A DNA stretch of 64,000 nucleotides from Nipponacmea schrenckii (taxonomy: Eukaryota; Mollusca; Gastropoda; Lottiidae), in contig JAUJPP010000005.1 of the NCBI GenBank assembly GCA_030562195.1, forward strand, positions 31,669,106-31,733,105, read 5' to 3'. Every line of letters begins with the position of its first letter. Position 1 is the stretch's first letter. The notes below the pieces were generated by a model that saw only the letters and a list, made by a program, of their open reading frames with translations, was not told where the DNA came from and made no database searches. Position numbers and translations under genes: made by a program. Below are positions 23,301 to 37,100 of this stretch, in pieces.

Positions 23301-26300
23301 TTTTCTGGTTTACTCATATATTGTATTTAAACTATTGAATATTGATTGCATATAGATTGATATTTTTATTTTTCCGTATCTTTGTATGGCAATTCTTGGG
23401 CTATAGCTAGTATTTGCTAAATAAAACAATACAATACTACTACTATCAGATTGTAATGAGGGTGTAGTTTGCACTAGGAGAAAGGGCGGATGCCTATGTT
23501 ATAGGGGTGCAGACAAGGACCACTCTCCGTCTCATGAAATGCTGTACCCAGGACGCTTGTATTAATATTGTCTGAGTAGACGATAGCTAAATAGGTGTTC
23601 AACGGAAGTTCGAGCATCGTCAGAAGAATGGATGCTTAGTGATCTTTCCAGTAATAGATTGATTGGTTGGTCCAAAAGATTCCAATTAACACTCATTCTG
23701 ATGATCTAACGTGGCACAATGGTAATGCAAAAGCGGCCTGTCGATAGAGAAATTAACGACATCTCTTGCATTATTTTGTTATACCGGTAATAACCAGATA
23801 ACTTACCTATATTGGGTATTGTAAATGAGCTGTTTGATATACAGTCTGTAACAGTATTAGGCAATAGAGGATTCATAAGGGACATGACATTTCTAGCAGC
23901 AATCATCTTGGATCGACAGTCATCATATAACTGAAACCCTGCAAAAAACATAAAAACATAATAATAATAGATAATTCAATTCAGTACTTTGGCATAGACA
24001 TTTTTCTAGTAAGTAACATGAGAATATGGAAATCAGGCAATAAACAAACCACTACATTTTATTTTTTTAAAATAAGAGTTATTTACGAAGGTGTTTTTAG
24101 GGATGATTTGTATTTGTGTATAATATAAAAAGTTATACATTAAGTAAACCATACAGCTCCTTTAAGTAAATATTGTCCCTCATCAAGTAGAAACACGCTT
24201 TATCGAAACTAATTAAGTTAGAACAATTCCAATATATCCTGACAATGCGTGGCTACAGACAATTGATACCCTTAGTAACCAACAATATTTGTCACGTGAT
24301 TAATATGTTTCCGTGCCAACGGTACACATTTATAATTGATTAAAATAACACAATCGATTCTATCTTCTTACTTGTACTGAAATATACTTCTAACATTTTG
24401 GATTTTGACAATGAAAGAATCGACACCATTATTGAAATTTACCAGTATTGTAAAATAAAATATGCAAAACAAAATGTCACATAACTTTCTTTATACCATG
24501 GTTCCTAACCACCATCATTATAGGGTACTTCTTCCTCTTGGGCAACTATTTTTACGGCACGAAGTTCTCTCTCTTTTTTCAACATGAATGCCAAAAGTTT
24601 GGGTTAAGGAATCTAAGTAAATACAAACATGGGTGTCGAGATAATATATGAAATTTTCAATTTCTGAACAGATTTGTTTTAATGAAATTCATTGAGACTA
24701 TACGCATATAAAAACAACTGTAACACGGGTAAGTGAATTGATTCAGTTCAAATTTCAGATCCGCTTAGAAAAATATAAATGAGGTTTCTCACATACTATG
24801 AACGCCTCTGTCCTGCCGTTGTTCCGTCTTCAAAACAATTGTTGTTAGTCATACAACAGATACATCTTTTATTAGGCCTATCTTTCATATAATTTGATAT
24901 GAGGAAAAGGTTTCAACCAGTTAGGGTGAACTTCGATAATTATGTTTATATCGATTTTCGAGACAAGGGTTGAGTTCCTGATACCCAGGATCTAAGTTTT
25001 TAAGACGTAATCAACAAATATCACCTAACAGTAATTTGGTTATTAACCAATTCAATGAACATTAATACAAAAAGTACCCAATAAGTATATTACAGGTTAT
25101 ATTATAGAAGACGGTAATACTGTAAAACGTGTCATCTACCATAATACGTAAACGGTGGTTATACTCATATTACAATATAACATGTATTAGCATAGTATTG
25201 TTGTGTAATTTATTGATATATTAGATTTCAAGATGTTGAGTTTTGTGTTCATATGCCCCGGTAATCTGGTTGACAAAAATTTCCTTTCTAGGGGTTGTAA
25301 TCTGGCAATTATAATAGTCACAACGCCGAGCAAAAACACCGTAGAAAGCATTCAGAGCTTTAGTCTAGTAAGCTCAGATTCTATAAAAATTATAAATCTT
25401 CGCTCGAGTTCGAATCATATCTTGATGCAAATATCTGCGACAAATTTAAATTACTAATTTGTAAATTTCGTGTCGGAAATCTGAAACTTCAGATCGAAAT
25501 AGGTCGGTACAGTAAAACCGCTCGTGAGAAGAGATATTGTTTGTGTTGCAAGTCTCAGTACATTGAAGACGAATATCGTTTCCTTCTATGTTGTCCAACT
25601 TATAATTCAATTCGTCGTCAGCTTTTCCATCGTCAATTTTGGTCTTTTCCTTCGCTATACAAAATGAACAGATTAATGTCGCCACGATCAGAAAGAGAAC
25701 TGTTAAATCTAGGTAAATTTATCTCTCAAGCTAGTTTCACTAGAAAACAAATTTTAGGTGAATAAAATTGTTACTATGGTTTGCCTGTTTGTAAATTTCT
25801 TAATTGTAATGTTCTTTTTTGTCTATTTGTTTGTACACTGTATATACGTTTGAATTTGGCTATAGCATGTAATTGCTTCGCTGTAATAATAAACTCTAAA
25901 CTCTAAACAAGTGTCCTCTTGTGAAGCAGGAGTATATAATATACCTTGTTCCTTGTTGATACCTAGAGCCTATGATTGTCTAATCCATTAATCAGCAGTA
26001 TGAATAGTTTTAATCCTTTGTTTTGTCTTTACTTAGATATACTTGTTAACCTTTTCATTATTATTCATTGCTTGATTAAGACCAGAAGACACTGATTGAA
26101 ACGTTGCTCAAATAAAGTTAGTAATTGAATTCCATAAGAATTTGTTTCAAACATGGATGTTACTTTTGCTTATTTAGCATGGTTTTTACTGTCAAATTCA
26201 GAGAGGCTTATAAATGAACGTAATATGTTCATCAAAAATGATTTATGCAGGAAAAGTTATTTGTCCCCTAAAGTTTGTAGGGGTAATATAGTACATTATT

Positions 26301-29300
26301 TTCAAAATCATTGGAGAGGAAGTTGTTTTGTTATTTCATATCACATTATTTTCATGCTAGTTTCGACATGATGAGGTCAAATCCTTAACGTGTTTCCCCA
26401 CTTGCACAATTACATATTTCTTATTCTTCAGCAATAACATTAAATAATTGTGCAACTTGACAAAATGACTATCAGCTTTATTTCATTTTAATTTGGCATC
26501 CACAGAAATACAGCTATATTTTTAGATCATTAAACAACAAATGACACAATCCAAAAATAGGATGAGTCAGCTACTGTCTAATTCTAATTTCAAAATTTCC
26601 CTAAATGCTACTTTGAATTTATGTTGCTTTGACATAAGAGAGAAGCAAGTAAGAAAGAGAAACGTATCAATGTTCAAGAGAAACGTATCAATGCTAAAGA
26701 GAAACGTATCAATGCTCATTTGATAACCGTGACGCTAAGAGAAATATCAACAGATCTGTAATGATTACCTTCTGAAAGGTTTCCTTACAAATCTGATCTG
26801 TTACATTTTGATTGACGAATAATCTCAAAATCAGCGAGCATGTATCAGAAATAAGTTACATAGATAAAAAAAAGCAATATATGCTAACTGTCAAAGTACA
26901 TTGTAAAGAAAAAAGTACTGACGGTAAGTTAAAATGAAAGGCTACAATCCGACACAACATGAACTTGAATACAAAAATCCATGATCGATTTCGGAACTTA
27001 GGAACTTTATCTGACCTTATAAATATTTTTTCGAACAACGTAGCCATTCATTTCCACCTGTAAATGGTTCATACAGTCATTTCATGGCGACTTTCACTTT
27101 GTTGGTTAATATTAAGTGCCATGTTTGTCCACGATGAAATAACGCGGACCGATTAACGGGGATTACAAAATGCCATGGTTGCTGTATTATTTACTTCAGG
27201 TAGCAAACTATGAGCAGAAATATCTGTAATAGTATTAGATATGTTCATGCTTAAAAAAAATGTTACTCGGTTATAGTAATCATAATGTAGACATATTTAA
27301 TATATACTATCGTATCCCCTGTATCTATATATATATAAAAATAATATTGCTCTTAAATAACTCAATATTTAATTATTTAAAACTGGGTAATAAATATTGA
27401 TTGGTTACCTTGACAACAGTGACAACATCTGTAGGTATATAGTACCATTAGTTACTACTTTTATATCAGACTTTTAAATGATAAAATTAATCAATATATA
27501 TCATAATTGTTATTTTATATACAAGATAGATAGCGATCTTGGCTTTAGTTTTATAATACAATTAAAGTTTATCTTTCAAGCATGCTTGTCAATAAACTGT
27601 AGAGGTAACGAATAGGTCCCAGGAGCATAGTCATTTTATCCACGCCCCTTATTAAATAGTCGTTGAGGACTTTATTTAACAGATCCGTACGAGGTGTTAA
27701 AAATGACCCTGTTCATACGTACTTCGTATAATATTTCGCGTAATAGGGAACATGTGAAAATATCAAACCACCAATCCAGCAGTTTCCAATTTGATTAACA
27801 CATATAATTTATTATGATGTATACCCCTAATATACAGGCTACATTTTCGCCCAGTAGCACTTAAACCAGGACACGCCCAGATGAAATTAAACCTAAATAC
27901 CATGGACTTTATGAATGAGGACAATATTGATTATTGAATATCAATAAAAACTAAGAGACGAGAAAAAAGAAAAATATCTCAAGTATTGATTAATATTCCA
28001 AAATGTCACATTTTACATTGTTATATTAAGTTAGAATATTTAAATTAGAACGCATCTTTGACATCATAGACATGATTGATACAACAAATTCAACTATCCT
28101 GCAATATTTCAAAATTTGCATTTGTTCTACCCTAAATCTCTCCCCAATATATTGAAAACCAAGTATCAAATACTTTACAAGAACACAATCGATAGTGGCA
28201 ATAATAAGACTTTTGAATGTCAGTTCAACCAACTGATGATAAGAATCAGAAATAATCTCTATTCAATGATATACATATCAAAATAAATATCTCGGCTATC
28301 CCATTTATTATTCCTTCAATATATTTTCAATCTGTATGTATGGAAAAATTAAGCTAATGTCTTACAATATATTACCGTATTAATCTCATGCACTCATGGG
28401 TTTCATGTTTGAGTTTTCAAGTCAGGATCAATTCTTAACAGAGTTTAAGATACGTTTTGTGATAGCTGGCTCGAAATGAGGAGTGCTTAGAAATTCATAA
28501 TTGACACTTTATGGTTATGATGATATGAGAATAGAAATGATTGGGGATTATAATTATATTTTCCTCATTGATCTACACATTGCCATAACAATTAATATCT
28601 CTCTCTGATAAAACAGTTATTGAACCTGCTACATGAGCTGTCAGATTTACTTATTGATTTATATCCATTAATGTCACATGAAATTATCTCGATTGTTATA
28701 TTTACTAATTCATCTAATTCACAAACAGCAACAATAATTCGTACGTTAACTTTGTCTCAGAAAGTATATTATTAGTAGGCTACGTTTTTAAAGAGTGTTT
28801 AAGAATCTTATTGGTCTACTGACATGTAAACCTGGAAGATGAAGAACCATGGCAAGGTTATGGCTAATAAAAATCGGTATAGACATGTAGGCCCTATATT
28901 TCATTATGCCAGGATAAACAGATTTTAGCAATGCTATCTAATATTGCTCCCTTAATCTTCTTCAAATCTATTAAATAACTATATTTCTTCATATTGTTCA
29001 TGACTACATATATAAATACACTCGTCGATGTTAGTGCAGCCCTTGCACCCCCTGTAAACATGGCCTATTGGTTACGAACTTTAGGTTGAGGGCTCATAAG
29101 TATCAAGGTATTAGACGCAGTTGACACTGTGAAGAGGCATCATACTTTAAATCAAAGCTAAATATTTTCAACTTTCATATGGAATGTAATATTTAATGGG
29201 ATCCAGGGAGGTAGACATACATGAATCCCTTTAACTGTCATATATTGCTGAACTATCATACTTTATTGATCACTGTGAAATAACTGGTGTGACTCAACAT

Positions 29301-32300
29301 TTTACCATATTATATATCTGAATAACCCGATAATTGGGTCGCCTATATAGTATTAAGTATACAAAGTAAATTAACTCCTGCTTTGTACACCTAATACTAC
29401 TGTCTGATTATGTTTCAGTAATCATCATGAATTCTTTCAAGTTAGGTTTTTTCGTCATTTTTTATTCATAAGCAATATAAGGTATTTTTAGAATGCAACA
29501 TCTGCAAAATTATTTACACCAAACCGTTTCTGAATAAAGCTTCCTTCCTTCCTAGTAGCTTAGTCAGTTAGGCAATTGTTTCATAGCTGGGTATTTTGGG
29601 TTCCTTTCTTAGTTTCATAATTTGTGAGATCAAAATCAGACTACAGATGCAAAAGACTAAGTAAGACATCCTTTATCCCATGTTCTTTGGTGTTCTGCGT
29701 CTTCATTTTCTCAAGACTAGTTAATATGATACCACAAATAATACAAGGTAATTAAAAGGGATTGCCAATTAAAGGGAATATCGTCACAGTTAATCAAAAC
29801 AATTATTACTATAAGAAAGTATATTGTAGAAAACTGTAGTAAATGTGCTTTTGTTATTTATTTCTTTATTCCACACCTTGACATAATCGGATATAAAACT
29901 GGTTTCAAACCATTGTAAACAATTCACATAATCCTAAAGAATTCATGGACTAATTTTGTAGCCATTTAGAAAAGACAAATGAAATCTGTCAGTGAAGATT
30001 GCAGCATACGATACTTGACCTTCATAAATTTGGTGTGAAGTTTTTTAAATAATGAAATTAGAAACCAGTGACATTTGATCAAATACAGAGACTTTTTGAA
30101 TTAACATTTTTAATATTATTATTGTCAAAATCATTTCTCTACTAAACAACCATCTCCTAGCCACATGCTCTAAATAAGTTTTCTCGGAAACCCGTTTTTA
30201 ACTGAGGTTCTGGGTTTCATAAAAACATATGTTATTCTATATAGTTTGATACTAATATCGTAATCATTGTTACTCGCGGGAGTAATCTAGTCTTTTCTCG
30301 AAGGTATTTTAATACTTCTATGATTACAGTATGTGAAATAGTCCGTGGTGACATTATCATCATTTAACCGTATCATACATAGATTCACCCGAGGGTCACA
30401 TATTTTAAGAATATAAAACATTGAATTGTATCTTAACAGCTACTTTGTTTTGTTTTGTACTTGCCCCTTTAACTCGTGAGGTTAAAAAATTCAAATTTAA
30501 TATATATCACTCGGTTGCTGACATTGTCAATGAGAAACACTATAGTGTGTTCAACATTTCAACATTCCAAATACATCTTCTTGTAAACCCCCTCTAGCTG
30601 CAAAATTTTTTATTTGCTGTCCTATAAGAATAATTACGAAACCAGCTCTGAAATGTGTCCAAAGCCATAAGTCATAAGATCATCAGAATAGGTTTTAATG
30701 GTAACATACAGAAACAATCATGATAACATATTTATGAAAAGAAAGGTGCTTAGAAAGAAAAGAGATTTTGCCAAAAATTTCAAATAACAATTCGTGATGC
30801 CTTAAAACAATAATTAAACTTGGAAATACAGAGATAAACTCTACAAAGATAAATCCACCGCGCCTAAAGATAGAAATCAAACATGCCTAATGACAAATTG
30901 CCTATAAAGTTAAAAAAAAAAAGAAAAAAAAGACAGACTATCGGGGTAGGCTATGTCCAAAGAGGAGATACAAATGTGGAAATACCACAACAACCTCACA
31001 CCAAACCTTTTAGAAAGTAATACTACTGTATTAAACGGAAAAACAAGTTGTTTTTGAATAAGTAGGTCAATCGTGTCCTGTTTAAATAATATGATGAATA
31101 ATGAAAAGGATGATATTATGAATAGAGTATCATTTTCCTTGAAATTTCATCATATAAAGAAGCGATTGGGCCTGTTGTTTTACGATCATACTCCATTTAT
31201 TAAGAAAAGGAACCACATATCCGGTACATCTATTCTAAATCAATTAAAACATTGTTAGCGTTTATAACATTGAAACTTGCCATCTCCAAACAGTCTTTCA
31301 AAAAAAAAGAATTTATAGCAGCGTACCATGATGTATCCAGTATGAACTATATAGTATATAAGTGAACAATTATAATTATCAATTCTATTTTAAAAGCAAG
31401 CAGCCGACTTACTCTCCGATCATAATGGACCCAGGATTCAACGTTCCCTTCATTTCACAAAATAAAACTTTTAATTGCATGCCAGATGATTTTCATGAAG
31501 ACTATTTAAGATTACTGGTAGTATTTTGAAGAATATTTCAATTCACACAAAATACACTGAAATTACAAAAGTTTGTAAGAATTTAATTGTGGTTGTTCAA
31601 TGTATATCTGAATTGTTTGAAGAATAAATAATTATAAAAACCATTTTATTCTTCTATGACAACTTATCATATCTCAGTATGGTTCACATTTTCATATTGA
31701 CCGTTTCAGATTTATTTTACAAATACAGCCATGTAGTAATACAATTTAGAATTTGAAATCATGATAATGTTAAACCTTGCAGCATCAGCCGATATACGTA
31801 GTCTAATTGCAGGTTTGGGTTTTAATTATTATGTATGTATTTAAGATCTATTTTAAACCCCTTGAAAACTATAAGACGGATGTATACAAGCAAAATCTCA
31901 ACCTTGATAACAAGTTGAATCTAAATCAACAGTGGGATTGGGATAGAAAATATCGAAATTACTTCGTATGTAATGACATATATGCAAATAAATAAATACT
32001 CCAAATCTGCACACTATGACATCTATAAGTGATTTAAACTTTTTACTTTATTATTCAAAAATTTAGCTTTTCGTCAGGAAAAACCTTCATATAAATATTC
32101 ACCATGTTAGAAGGGTAATCTTGGAAAAAGTGCAGACATGTAATTATAGTCTGCTCGCCCAGGAACTTTATAAAGCTAATTTTGATTAAGTTAATACTGA
32201 ACTAGTTACAAAGATGTCCCAGTATATTTGACACCCTATAGCAGGAAATCAACAGAAACGAAAGTGAAATAAACTTATAAGCTTTATAAAGGAGACATTT

Positions 32301-34144
32301 TTCAAAAAGGACAGTCACGTTCTATGGTCTTTCTTTGACCTGTATTCTTCTCAGAATAAAAACGCCTGTCCATGATTATCGATTATCTATACGATAAAAA
32401 ATCAATTGTACTTTGCTATTTGTATTTCTATTGAATGCAATAAATCTGGTTATGACATTGAACTCGAATTATTTAGAAACATATGTTACAGGATTGGATT
32501 GCATTCTTCTGGTCACTGTCTTATTTGATTATCGAGAATACTCATGAAACAAAATTTCAACGAAAATTTAAAAGAAAACAACTTGAATTGTCCTGAGAAT
32601 ATTTTCAGGTCAAAATTTATGTTTAATTTCTAATGACAAGCATGATAACATTACACCATACACATCATGTTATGTTTACGTCTTGCTATGAAATGTAATT
32701 CAAATTATTACAATAGCGTTTCATCAACACAACATGTCATGAAGTTTACGTCCTTATGTCAAGCATATTTTTACAATAACATGACATTTACTCATCACGT
32801 TACCACGTTTCTGTCCTTATGTCAGACACATTATTGCAATAAAATTTCATCTACACAACATGTCATGAAGTTTTTGCCCTTATGTATAGAACAATAACAT
32901 TGCATCTACACATCTGGTTATGAAGTCTGTGTCCTTATGTCAAGCACAATACTACAATATTGTTTCATCTACACGTCATGTAATAAAATGAGTTTTACGT
33001 TTTAATGCCAAGCAAGTTGTTATCATGATGTCATACAATGAATTTGCGATACACATTTTATTATAGCAAATTGAAAATTATATACAACAAATATATTATA
33101 GAATATTCGACCTAAATAAGCAATATTTATTATAAAGGTGCACATTTAATGTTTTTTTTCTGTTGTTTATCAGTATTTGGTATCAGTATTAATAATAGAT
33201 GTAATGTTATAGTTCGTACAACAAACCAGGTACCAAAACAAAAAGTATAGCACAAAGTGAGCATTACAGAAATTCAAAAGGTAACCAATCTGATTTTAGA
33301 CTGTGATCATAATTTTATGTATCCACTTTACATTGTGGAAATATGAATGGATCACAATGAGAACTAAATACAAATGAGTATCCTGTCATTTCACAGTTCA
33401 ATATTTCACGTCAAAACAAATTGTAATGCCAGTTCAAGAGAATCTCTTTTCTCAATTACATGTAGTGTCCAACACCAATGTTTATCAGTTCAGTAATATG
33501 ACATTTTGAAGTCGAAGAAAATGGCAATGTCGAGACCCACCCCTGATAGGGATCATTGGCTTTTATAAATATGGCTCTTCAGATCGAATAAGAAAATTGA
33601 ATTTCTATAGTCTGATAGTGTTCAAGGCAGGATTTCTTCTCAGTTTAGAAGTATAATATGTATTTGAAATAAATAGTAGTACAGTTTAATGGTTTTGTGC
33701 CATTATATATCATTCTTTTAAAACATAAAACTTCTCACAATTTAAAAGAATATCAAAAAAATGTTTCTTAAACATTATATCGTTATTAAAGTTGTAACAA
33801 GTACGAAAGTCAACAAAGCTTTCCATGACTAATGAATAAATAAATAAGTCACTTAGCCACACTGTGAAATACCTACCTATGTTAACTCCAGGTATAAACG
33901 ACCCATTTTCAGAATTCAATTTCTCCATTATCCATTTGACAGCTACGTAATTGTGCAAGGCTTCACTTGAAATTTGGTCACATTGACTGTTTTTCCTTAG
34001 ACTTAACATCATTGTAAACTTTAATTCAGATTTCGGACTTAATTCCGGGCTCCGAACTTTACAATATTCATCTGAAGAAATTAACTGAATTAATCCAATT
34101 AGAAAAAAAAACACAGGTATCACCTTAATCCTTAATCCATCCAT
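17357..34144 (-). CDS. Single-pass receptor with two tandem mGluR-like Venus flytrap domains
   Basis: Seven coding exons (34144-33877, 23938-23807, 22323-22157, 21914-21081, 20612-19131, 18943-18646, 18465-17357) have GT-AG introns and phases that join without a stop into 1429 residues. Residues 1-25 form a signal peptide. Module 1 (about 35-480) shows PGVNIGFQLYDDC, GIIGPSRSPT and RTAPSDSHQVE. Module 2 (about 520-965) shows VGVIGALSSGVTIPVAQF, VVSYAASTPDLDD, YFIRTVPSD and NNYGTKGKDQF. Serines 627-628, Thr652 and Tyr699 match the amino-acid-binding positions of mGluRs. Each module ends in a VG..G..L.K.R.KF linker and a three-cysteine motif. One helix (about 1030-1053, ILIILVCVLILALIP) precedes a Pro/Ser/Gln-rich tail with KPPRQNIPHLP and C-terminus ISQV, a class I PDZ ligand. 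No 7TM, kinase or cyclase exon was found. The ligand is unknown. Confidence 0.88.
22357..22675. repeat. Three tandem copies of a ~105-bp repeat in receptor intron 3
   Basis: The phrase CAGCAAATGGCTATAGGACT recurs with GCAAATGG at 22371, 22476 and 22580, each followed by AGTCCAGTAAAACAT and TTTAGTCC. The period is 104 to 105 bp and the copies are nearly identical, so the array is young. It begins about 35 bases from the exon 3 acceptor. Confidence 0.9.
22685..23445 (+). mobile_element. LINE 3' remnant in receptor intron
   Basis: Plus-strand translations in shifting frames give NKSKVLIFPRG, EIVSEYIYLGLLFFSK, KFDRAVKQIVSRSRKALGSL and FSKSTPLVATLDELG, all C-terminal reverse transcriptase and thumb blocks of an LINE. 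The copy ends in a short ATACTACTACT tail near 23440. It is opposite in strand to the host gene and decayed. Confidence 0.75.
25300..25910 (+). mobile_element. LINE C-terminal remnant in receptor intron 1
   Basis: Plus-strand frames read FRVGNLKLQIEIGRYSKTARE, then CLCCKSQYIEDEYRFLLCCP and MNRLMSPRSERELLNLGKFI, ending at a TAA near 25763. This is the cysteine/DEYHFLL region at the end of many LINE ORF2 proteins. A matching SRTNPELLSLGRFIF block ends the copy at 22685-23445, so the two are one family. The tail is a TCTAAACTCTAAAC repeat at about 25890-25908. Confidence 0.75.
26648..26716. repeat. Three copies of a ~22-bp tandem repeat
   Basis: AGAGAAACGTATCAATG occurs three times with spacing of about 22 bases. 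It gives a repetitive but meaningless plus-strand peptide. It lies within receptor intron 1. Confidence 0.85.
32640..33035. repeat. Degenerate ~64-bp minisatellite in receptor intron 1
   Basis: About six diverged units carry TTTCATCTACACAACATGTC, ATGAAGTTTACGTCCTTATG and TCAAGCACA..ATTACAATA. Divergence between units is much higher than in the 22357 or 40490 arrays, so this is an older array. The 76-codon open frame across it is a by-product of the repeat. Confidence 0.75.
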
Positions 34145-37100
34145 TTTAAAGGGAAATAATTAATTACAGGTATTTATTATATAATGTAAACGAGCTGTTT
34201 CCGCTATCATTTTTAAACTTGTTTTGAGTTAAAAAATATAAGCGTCCACCATGATAAGAAATGTATAGGTATATTACAGGTAGGAGACATCAGCCAATCA
34301 ACAGGTTTGATCGATTCCAAGGTGAAGGACGTTAGACGCGTGACGAGCGGAATGTGAGATACCCCGTCACGCTTATGTGGAATAAATGTCTGTTGTCCCC
34401 ATCGATATTCACGAAACAAATTGTGATGTACGTGTATCATTTTATTATGTTAGTCAAAATCATGATGCAGGGATAATAGCCTACATATTCGCTTAGAGAT
34501 TGTTTTAAAGTTAAAAAGTTGGCAGTTGGAAAGAGGGCAATCCATATTAACCGTATGACAACAGGTATGTGTACAGAAAGCACTGAAGTGTGACGATATT
34601 TCAACTACTGAATAATAAATGACATTGGAAGGGCGGATCCTTTCTGGAAGGGGAGTGGAGTTTTAAAGGCTATGATTGTCATTTCGGTCAAAATCAGTGT
34701 AGGTTGAGTTGAGGGTGATTTAATACAAGTGAATAACTATTATGGTATAACACACTTCTTTAATAATAAAGTGGTCCTACAATCTGATCATTGGAACCAC
34801 AGACATCTGACAGTCAGAGGTCCCTAAATGTTGCAAATAGAAGGAAGCTATAATTCCACTACAAGCCAGGGGATGGAAAACCACTTTTGATTCCGAAAAT
34901 ACGTGTTTAAACTATATATAGCCTGAAAGTGTATTTCAAATAAAATTGAGAAGTAGATTATTTTCCCGTTCACTACCCCCGTCACTTTCCCCAAAAACTT
35001 TCAGCCACAAAAGGTTTAGTATGTTTATAAGGATGTAATAACCAAGCCTAAATTTAGACATTATTCATTCTTTTAATGGCGATAAATATTGTGCCTTTGG
35101 GCATAAAGTTATGGACCATTGGTTATTTAGGTGCACCAAACCTAATTACTGTTACAATAGGGAACCTGTTGCGTTAGACATCAATATAGCCTATCAACAC
35201 TGCCTTTTCAGCTTTGACATTTAGTTCAGGTTTAACTAGTTTGACATTGAAATAATGTGTACGATAAGCAAGGCGATAATAATATTTTATTTTGAAAGCT
35301 ACTGACCACACATAATACTGGGATTTTGTTCTCTTCTTAAACCTCACTTTTTTAGCGAACAGATAGTGAAACAGATAGTGAAGACTTCTGGGGAATATTC
35401 CATCATAAAAATGTAACAAAAACAAGATAATTGTATAGAAGTATAGTATATTATGCTGAAAACTGCAAAAGTAAAACACTTTGGTATATAATAATAAAAA
35501 CTCATATCTCTCTTAAAATAATGTAAAAACAAATTTCTTTGATGAATAAATAAATTTTGAAAAAAATCATGATATATGCAAGGTAGAAAAACTTATTAAC
35601 TTTGGATTTGATCTTGTAATAGACTAATTATCTAAGTTGATGTCAAACCTAACTACAATTACTACAGTTTATGGCAAAAACCTTTAATCATATCATGATA
35701 CTAACATGCCATTGGAATAATTTGATGCCCATAATTCTTCAAACATGAGAAAAAGCTGAAGGTATATAACATAAAGATTGACTTTCACTCCATTATAGAA
35801 TTAAATGATAAATTTCTTTTGCATGTGACTTCAATAATGCATCATCTAGCAAGACACTAATATAAATTTGTAAAACTGTTTCTAAGAATGATAAATAACA
35901 AATGAATAATGATACAAATAATTGAATGAATAATGATTTGAATATGGGATAATAAATGAAAGTCTGCATGAGAAAAAGAATTCTTCTAATTTCAATTGAT
36001 TTCCACATTGGCACATTCTCTTCAAACAGTAATAATAATTTCCTTTCTTTTTGTGTACTAGATTTACACAACTTAATAAATGATAATATTCTTAAATGAT
36101 TCAAAAAGTAATGGGTTAAGAGAATGTTTCAAATATCCTGTCAAAAACTTTTTTTAAAATGACTTAAAAATCCAGATTAAATTGCTCAGCTTAAGATTAA
36201 AAATTTCCCAATTTCACTGTAAAGTTAATGCCCATTTAAAGTAAGCCAACTGGATAAAACAACTCTTTTGATGTCATATTCATATATGGGTCACTCATTC
36301 CAAGTCTGAGTAATTTCTTCTTCTTCAACCAAATATAGAATTGTTTCATGCTGGCGTACTAAAATGTCTTGAAATATAGTCTTTATTATTACAACTGTTT
36401 TTCTTAATTTTAGATTTTGTTTCTACATTTACAAACTTAAAGTTATAGTTCATTTTTAAAAATATCTCCTGATTTGAAAAATATATAAATAAGTGATAGA
36501 CTATGCCATAAAGATTGAAACTACAGGTATACAAAATGTGGAAGATTGGACACAAAAAAATATACTGGCACAAAGTATGTTTTGATTAAAGCTTTATCCA
36601 CCATTTATTATTGTAAAGAGCCAATAAATAAACAAAATGAAAAAAATTCAATTTTCAAGTTATCTACATTAACAAGAGATAAAAATGCTGAATGTAAAAC
36701 GGCTAAAAGTCTGACTATTGATGACAAAATGTCAGATTTTCAATTCCAGTTATCAGCTGTAAAAATATATAACCAGACTGCATCATTTAAGGCATGGGAC
36801 TGAAGGTTTTGTGCTAATATTTATAAGTTAGATATAAAACAGATCTGCAATTTCTTACTGGAACATTTCATATTGTTTTACTTCCATAAAATAAAACATC
36901 AAAGATAGCTTATGGCCACTGGCAGCATTAAATTTCAATATTCTTAATCTTCAATAGAGCTCATCATAGAGTGATAACAAATACAAGGTCAAGCTTCAAT
37001 AACTCAAACTTCGTCTATCTAAATTGTCATGTTTGAACTTGATGGCCGCCTTATCAATTCCAAAGCTTAAACCAAGTTTTATCAACATCCAATACAAATA

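Larger units (their letters stand above)
23939..33876 (-). other. 9.9-kb first intron of the receptor gene
   Basis: The intron separates the signal-peptide exon from the rest of the receptor. Besides the LINE remnant at 25300-25910 and minisatellites at 26640 and 32640, it shows only short frames without recognisable domains. Its AT richness is uniform. First introns of this size often hold enhancers, but nothing in the sequence identifies one. Confidence 0.7.

Noticed and set aside
29555..29615. tRNA-like or SINE promoter (TAGCTTAGTCAGTTAGG)
   Set aside because: The A-box-like part is fair but the B-box and cloverleaf pairing are not convincing, and no SINE tail or duplication is seen.
32667..32897. 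76-codon plus-strand frame with repeated LCQ..STQHVMKF
   Set aside because: It is a by-product of the degenerate minisatellite in the receptor intron.
17357..34144. Assignment as a class C GPCR or receptor guanylyl cyclase
   Set aside because: The tail exon ends in a stop 375 residues after the only hydrophobic helix, and no 7TM, kinase-like or cyclase sequence was found in the window.
34213..34440. 75-codon minus-strand frame upstream of the receptor
   Set aside because: No domain, no splice sites and no relation to the receptor signal exon; probably chance.
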